From contig JACWEB010000004.1 in assembly GCA_014653715.1 (NCBI GenBank), positions 1 to 53,094 on the forward strand: DNA of 53,094 bases, in the 5' to 3' direction. The translations under genes were made by a program, and so were the position numbers. Each line of letters begins with the position of its first letter. The stretch's first letter is position 1. Below are positions 47,975-53,094 of the stretch, one piece after another. The notes below the pieces were generated by a model. It searched no databases, had not been told where the DNA came from, and saw only the letters and a list, made by a program, of their open reading frames with translations. The stretch comes from Pelagibacterales bacterium SAG-MED31 (GTDB lineage: Bacteria; Pseudomonadota; Alphaproteobacteria; HIMB59; GCA-002718135).

Positions 47975-49123
47975 ATGAAAATTGGTGCTGTAGGTTTGGG
48001 AAATAGAATTGCACACGTTTATCACGAATTATCACAAATAAATAAAGAAGCAAAATTAGTAGCTTATGTAGATCCTTTACCAATCGGTAAAGAATATGCT
48101 GAAAAAAATAATTTTTTTCCAACAAAGCAATATGCCTCTTTAAAGGAAATGCTAAAAAATGAATCTTTAGATTTATTAATGATAGGTTCACCAAACCATC
48201 TTCATTTAGATCATATTAAGGTAGGATTAAATGCAGGAGTAAGAATCTTTGCTGAAAAACCAATAGTTGTTAATGAAAATCAATCATATGAACTTGTACA
48301 ACTTCTAGCTGAGTTTGGTGAGGATCAAGTTTTAGTTGGTTTGGTATTAAGATATTCCAAACATGCAAGATCTTTAAGAGAGTTAATTAATAAGAATGTT
48401 CTAGGAAACATAGTGTCTGTAGAAGCTTCAGAGCATATTATGCCATGGCACGGTGGATTTTTTATGCGAAATTGGCGCCGTAAAGAAGAGTTTTCTGGAG
48501 GTTTTATGCTAGAAAAGTGCTGCCATGATATTGATTTTTATAATATGATTGTTGGATGCAGACCGCTTCGAGTTGCAAGTTTTGGAGGAAGACATTCATT
48601 CATACCTTCAAACCAACCAATTTATAACCTTGACGAATTTTCAAGATACAATTTACATGGATGGGAAACAAAAGATAAAGTTTTTGATAGTGATGCTGAC
48701 ATTGTTGACCACCAAGTTGCAATTTTAGAATATGAAAATGGTGCAACATTAGCATTTCATACGAATATGAGAGTTCCTGATGAATTTAGACGTTTTGCCG
48801 TTATTGGCACTAATGGTATGGTTGAAGGTGATTTTGTAAGAGGCTATCTTAAAGCTCATGATCAAGAAAATAATCTTGTTCTAGATGAAGATTATGGAGC
48901 TGCTTTTGGAGCATCAAAAGGACACTATGGAGCAGATAACCTAATGTTAAAAGACATTAATCAACACTTAACAAATTTAGAAAAAATAAATTTACCTGTT
49001 GGTGTAAAAGATTGTATTGAGGCTGGTATTATTGCTATGAAAATAGATGAGTCTCGTAAAACTGGAAAAATAGTTGATTTAACTAATACTTGGCAAAAAC
49101 TAGATCTAAATATGAAAAACTAA
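47975..49123 (+). CDS. Gfo/Idh/MocA-family oxidoreductase
   Basis: IGAVGLGNRIAHVY; GIFAEKPIVVNENQ-like segment (VRIFAEKPIV). Confidence 0.88.
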   Translation: MKIGAVGLGNRIAHVYHELSQINKEAKLVAYVDPLPIGKEYAEKNNFFPTKQYASLKEMLKNESLDLLMIGSPNHLHLDHIKVGLNAGVRIFAEKPIVVNENQSYELVQLLAEFGEDQVLVGLVLRYSKHARSLRELINKNVLGNIVSVEASEHIMPWHGGFFMRNWRRKEEFSGGFMLEKCCHDIDFYNMIVGCRPLRVASFGGRHSFIPSNQPIYNLDEFSRYNLHGWETKDKVFDSDADIVDHQVAILEYENGATLAFHTNMRVPDEFRRFAVIGTNGMVEGDFVRGYLKAHDQENNLVLDEDYGAAFGASKGHYGADNLMLKDINQHLTNLEKINLPVGVKDCIEAGIIAMKIDESRKTGKIVDLTNTWQKLDLNMKN

Positions 49124-49170
49124 ACATTAATAATAAATTTAAAACTCTAGATCCTTCTATATTTTTTAGG

Positions 49171-50031
49171 TTAGTCTTTAACTGCTCCAGCAGTAAGTCC
49201 TGCTACAAGATACTTTTGCAAAAATAAAAATACAAACATAACAGGCAAAACACCTACCAAAGCTGCAGCCATCATTTCATTCCAGGTCACGGTCTGATAG
49301 CCGATGAATTCATATAATCCAGCAGGCAGTGGTTGGTATTCGCGAGTCTGATTGAATGTTATAGCGAATAGGAATTGTTGAGCATATGCACCTATAAATA
49401 CGGCCACGCCTACAACAATCAAACCAGGGGTGGAAAGCGGAAGTATGATGCGACCTAGCATATAGAGACGGCCGGCACCATCAACAAACGCAGCTTCTTC
49501 CAATTCCCGTGGAATTTTTTCAAAATAGGGTTTTAAAAGCCAAATGCCAGTTGGAATTAAAAATGCTACTCCAGGAATAATCATCGCCCAATAGGTATTT
49601 AGTAGTCCTAATATTCTGAGCACACGGTAGAGTGGAATCAATAAAACTGCTCCTGTAAACATATTAACACCAAGAAACATTGAAAGTGTTACATTTTTAA
49701 GAGGAAAATCTAATCGCGCAAATGCATAAGCTGCAGGAATAATTAAAATCATTGTTATTAAGGTAACCATCGATGATATGTAAATTGAATTCCATATATA
49801 TCGTCCAAGCAATGGAACGGTTTCCCACATTTTATGATATGCTTCAAAACTAAAATCATCAGACCAGAATTGATACGGAGCACGAAAAAGATGATCTAAT
49901 GGCCTTAAGGATGTCATAAACATTTCAAAGAATGGCAAAAGAATAAAAGTCAAAAAAATTGCTATACCTGAGTAGATTAATACAAGTTGAACTTTGGAAT
50001 ACTTATCCATAAACTTATTCTCTCTCTTCAA
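49171..50031 (-). CDS. Sugar ABC transporter permease (MalG-like)
   Basis: EAA loop EEAAFVDGAGRLYMLGRIILPLSTPGL. Confidence 0.9.
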   Translation of the reverse strand: MKRENKFMDKYSKVQLVLIYSGIAIFLTFILLPFFEMFMTSLRPLDHLFRAPYQFWSDDFSFEAYHKMWETVPLLGRYIWNSIYISSMVTLITMILIIPAAYAFARLDFPLKNVTLSMFLGVNMFTGAVLLIPLYRVLRILGLLNTYWAMIIPGVAFLIPTGIWLLKPYFEKIPRELEEAAFVDGAGRLYMLGRIILPLSTPGLIVVGVAVFIGAYAQQFLFAITFNQTREYQPLPAGLYEFIGYQTVTWNEMMAAALVGVLPVMFVFLFLQKYLVAGLTAGAVKD

Positions 50032-50905
50032 ATTTGTTTAATTTTTTTATCAAAGAATAATAAAAAAAAGAAAATATTCCAAGCAATGCAACGATGATTA
50101 CAGCTCTGGCTGCACCTTCACCAAATTTCCAATTACCTATGGCAGTTTTGTAAGTATCAACAATTAATGTTGTTGTTGCACCACGTGGGCCACCTTCGGT
50201 TAAAATCCAAATAATTTCAAAGCTATTAAAAGTCCAGATCATTGAGAGTAAAGACATAGTTACAATAACAGGCATAATTTGTGGAATAGTAATTCTTCTA
50301 AACCTATGCCAGCGTCCAGCACCGTCTACCCAAGCTGCTTCATAAAGATCACGACTAACTCCTTGCATTGCTGCGAGGAAAAAAATAGTAACCATTGGCG
50401 TACCTACCCATACATCTGTAACAATTGCTGAATAAAAAGCAGGTGTTTTGTAAGCTAAAAAACCAAATGGACCATCGATCAAACCAATTCGTTGAGCTAT
50501 ACCTGATAAGAGTCCAAAATGACTATTGTAAAGCCATAGCCAACCAATACATCCAATGGCAATTGGAATCACCCAAGGTGGCATAACTAATACTCTAAAA
50601 AGAGCCCGTCCTGGTACGGCAGCGTTTAAAAGCGTTGCTCCAGCTAAGCCCAATAAAATTTTTAAACCAACTGATAAAAACATCCAAAAAAAAGTTCGAG
50701 TGATGACGCGATGAAATTTCTTTTTTTCAAGAAGTTCTTGATAGTTTTCAAAGCCGACGTAACTCTCCCCACCAAGTCGTGCATCAGTGAGTGATAATCG
50801 AAAAGTTTCGATCAAGGGCCATGCAACAATTACAAGAATAAAAATCAGTGATGGAGCAAGTAGAAAGTAAGGATAGAAATCTAATTTACTCTTTTTTACA
50901 ATCAT
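50015..50905 (-). CDS. Sugar ABC transporter permease (MalF-like)
   Basis: EAA loop YEAAWVDGAGRWHRFRRITIPQIMPVI. Confidence 0.9.
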   Translation of the reverse strand: MIVKKSKLDFYPYFLLAPSLIFILVIVAWPLIETFRLSLTDARLGGESYVGFENYQELLEKKKFHRVITRTFFWMFLSVGLKILLGLAGATLLNAAVPGRALFRVLVMPPWVIPIAIGCIGWLWLYNSHFGLLSGIAQRIGLIDGPFGFLAYKTPAFYSAIVTDVWVGTPMVTIFFLAAMQGVSRDLYEAAWVDGAGRWHRFRRITIPQIMPVIVTMSLLSMIWTFNSFEIIWILTEGGPRGATTTLIVDTYKTAIGNWKFGEGAARAVIIVALLGIFSFFYYSLIKKLNKFEERE

Positions 50906-50947
50906 TTTGTATATTTTTTATAATACTGTATGAACGAAATAATAGTC

Positions 50948-50972
50948 CAGGGCGGAGTAGATTACCGCCCTG
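50948..50972. other. GC-rich stem-loop between binding-protein and permease genes
   Basis: CAGGGCGG-AGTAGATTA-CCGCCCTG, perfect 8-bp stem; no T run after it on the minus strand. Confidence 0.65.
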
Positions 50973-50987
50973 AGTAAAATTTAAATT

Positions 50988-52208
50988 TTATAGAAGTTCG
51001 TCGAATTCTTCACCAGCGATTGACACTAGATTGTCTACTGTGTCATCACCCAATAAAATACCCTGAATCATATTGACGAACACCGATTGCATAGATTTAA
51101 AATCTTCAACAAGTGGCTCTGGTCCACCTGCACCAATACCATTGATAAAGACTGCCCAATAGTCATCACCCTTGTAGTAAGGATCTGATATACCAAGTTT
51201 CTCATAGTCAAAGATTGGAGTAAGACCCCATCCACCATCTGGTGTATCAAGTGCATATTGACTTTCACCACTTGTTAATGTGGTAGCAAGTTTATGTGCC
51301 ATGTCTTCATGTCCTGAACCTTTAAATACAGCGATCGAGTCGGTAATGAGAAGAGTGCCACTCACGCCACTAGGTCCTGCTGGAATTGGAACTGCTATTT
51401 CGTTCATTCCTTCGTTATGTACGCCACGACCCCAAGGACCTTCCACATACATTCCTACTTGTCCATCATTATAAAGGTCTTTAACTTGTGAACGTTCGAA
51501 AGCAGTTGGCCCTTCTTGAGCAACTCCAACTAGTTTCTCATAAAGTGCAAGTGTCTCACGAGTACTTTGGCTATCAAGCATATTTGCTCCAGTTTGTAGA
51601 TCAATTACTTGACCTCCATTAGAATAGAGCCAAACTAAAAATTGATGCATAGTATTGTCAAAGTCTTTTCCAACGAGACCAATACCAGCTGCGTCTGTAT
51701 TATCATTTATTGCTTTAGCCATGTCATATAATTCATCCCAATTTGTCGGGGCTTCACAGGCCACACCAGCTTGTTCAGCCAAATCACAGTTAATGAACAG
51801 TGCCTTTGTTGAAAACGCTCGAGGATATCCCCAATGAGTTCCCTTTACTGTAACAGTATTTAAGATACCAGTTTGATAAGCTTCCATTAAATCACTAGAA
51901 ATTTTAGCTGGAACAATCAAATCATTGTTGGCAAGCTGACGAAGTGTACGTGATCCCATGTATGCAATTGATGGTGGATCACCTGCTGCGGCAAGCGTTA
52001 ATGACTTGTCTTGACAAGTGCCCCAAGGAACTGCCTCAATATTAACGTTTACACCAGGATTATTTGCAACAAAAGCATCTACAACAGTTTGATCTGCCTC
52101 TCTAACTTCACCGCCACACATTATAAAATGTAAGTCAGCTGCACGTATAGAGAAAGAACTTCCTGCTACTAATAATAAGCCTATAAGAGCTAATTTTATA
52201 CTTTTCAT
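50988..52208 (-). CDS. Sugar ABC transporter substrate-binding protein (start probably 52208)
   Basis: Signal peptide MKSIKLALIGLLLVAGSSFSIRAA; family-1 extracellular SBP features; RBS AGGAGGAATAT before 52208. Confidence 0.88.
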   Translation of the reverse strand: MKSIKLALIGLLLVAGSSFSIRAADLHFIMCGGEVREADQTVVDAFVANNPGVNVNIEAVPWGTCQDKSLTLAAAGDPPSIAYMGSRTLRQLANNDLIVPAKISSDLMEAYQTGILNTVTVKGTHWGYPRAFSTKALFINCDLAEQAGVACEAPTNWDELYDMAKAINDNTDAAGIGLVGKDFDNTMHQFLVWLYSNGGQVIDLQTGANMLDSQSTRETLALYEKLVGVAQEGPTAFERSQVKDLYNDGQVGMYVEGPWGRGVHNEGMNEIAVPIPAGPSGVSGTLLITDSIAVFKGSGHEDMAHKLATTLTSGESQYALDTPDGGWGLTPIFDYEKLGISDPYYKGDDYWAVFINGIGAGGPEPLVEDFKSMQSVFVNMIQGILLGDDTVDNLVSIAGEEFDELL

Positions 52209-52341
52209 ATATTCCTCCATGAAAATTTTTCTTATTTATAACTATTGAATACTTTAAATTAATACTAGTCAATGCAAAATTTTTTTTAAAAAAAACATCC
52301 TTTTTTAATTAATTTTCTTATCAAATTTAAGACAAAATAGC

Positions 52342-53094
52342 TTATTTATTATCTTTTAACATGCGAATTAGAGCATTGTAGGTGAATTTAGATACAGTAT
52401 TTTGACAATTATTATAAGTTAAACAAGATATCCAATTTATTGATCCTACTGAAAATACTGCTCCACCAAAAAGTGTATCAAACCAAACAAGATCAGCCCG
52501 AATATTTACATCGTCTTGTTTTAGACAATCGCGATTAATTTGGCAAATTTCCTCAATTGCTTGATGATACTCATTTGAAAAACCAATTGCCGAACCAAGA
52601 ATTATTGCTTGATTAGGTGTTCCCAGTTTAGGATCTACTCTGTCAATCTCATCTCCTGCAGCGCCACGACCAAGGCCCAGTGAATCAAAGTCTCCGATCA
52701 ACTCACCTTCATTAATGCCTTTGTATAGATCTGAAACACGATTATCATTACGGGCGTTACTTTGTATGTATGGTTGAGCAGGCCCACATCGATCATCTTC
52801 AGTCCATCCCTGAGCAGTAAAACCAACACCTGTTAGCTTTTGAGGTGGACGTCCTCTTCCTCGCCAGAGACCACCAATTTCACCAGAAAATTGATGTCTT
52901 CCCTCTCCTGGCTCTGATGACCATGGACGAGTTCCGTTCGGTCTTCGAACTTCAATTGTTTTTTCGTCACATGATAAGTCTGTTACCCAATAAAACCCGT
53001 TTCCACCTAAATACATCAAATTGCCACCTGATTTAAGGAAGCCTTCAATTCCATCAAGCATTCGACTAGATGCATATTCTGGGTGAGATCCAGT
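52342..53094 (-). CDS. N,N-dimethylformamidase-like large subunit, N-terminus truncated by window edge
   Basis: Frame open to window end giving TGSHPEYASSRMLDG; MYLGGNGFYWVTDL; paralogous to the C-terminal part of 10628..12985. Confidence 0.88.
   Translation of the reverse strand, partial: TGSHPEYASSRMLDGIEGFLKSGGNLMYLGGNGFYWVTDLSCDEKTIEVRRPNGTRPWSSEPGEGRHQFSGEIGGLWRGRGRPPQKLTGVGFTAQGWTEDDRCGPAQPYIQSNARNDNRVSDLYKGINEGELIGDFDSLGLGRGAAGDEIDRVDPKLGTPNQAIILGSAIGFSNEYHQAIEEICQINRDCLKQDDVNIRADLVWFDTLFGGAVFSVGSINWISCLTYNNCQNTVSKFTYNALIRMLKDNK

Noticed and set aside
1-53094. CRISPR arrays, tRNA/rRNA genes, transposases or phage genes
   Set aside because: No regularly spaced direct repeats, no recognisable structural RNA and no integrase, transposase or phage motifs seen among the ORFs.

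Overview
53-kb AT-rich window, probably from a streamlined marine alphaproteobacterium (SAR11-like, possibly the HIMB59/AEGEAN-169 type; taxonomy is inferred from gene content only). Blocks in order: (1) ribose/sugar-type ABC transporter with a 5'-truncated double-NBD ATPase, an orphan Lys-rich ORF and two permeases with unusual membrane extensions; (2) a divergent microbial rhodopsin (Asp-Thr-Thr motif, Gln at the tuning position, helix-F Trp and Pro replaced) followed by a flotillin-like gene; (3) an N,N-dimethylformamidase-like module in which a large subunit is flanked by two small-subunit-like ORFs through TAATG junctions, with alpha/beta hydrolase, cupins, SSS symporter, Fe-ADH and MBL hydrolase; (4) a methylated-amine block: TMAO ABC transporter (tmoXWV), tmm, tdm, choline-kinase-like gene, IclR regulator, a frameshifted sarcosine-oxidase-type FAD gene, two type III glutamine-synthetase/GMAS-like genes, mgsABC-like genes, amt and a missed 57-aa membrane microprotein ORF; (5) EamA exporters, a gamma-butyrobetaine dioxygenase-like gene, M24 peptidase, ALDH, galactokinase, GH20, Gfo/Idh; (6) a sugar ABC transporter and a second, edge-truncated DMFase-like large subunit in a stretch that looks higher in GC. 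Leading candidates for something new: the donor-less rhodopsin next to flotillin, the two-small-subunit DMFase-like complex, and a shared palindrome TGTTTCA-N5-TGAAAYA upstream of the rhodopsin, the tmm/tmoX intergenic region and the FAD/GS/mgs operon. No tRNA, rRNA, CRISPR or mobile elements were recognised. All calls come from reading the sequence; no search was run.
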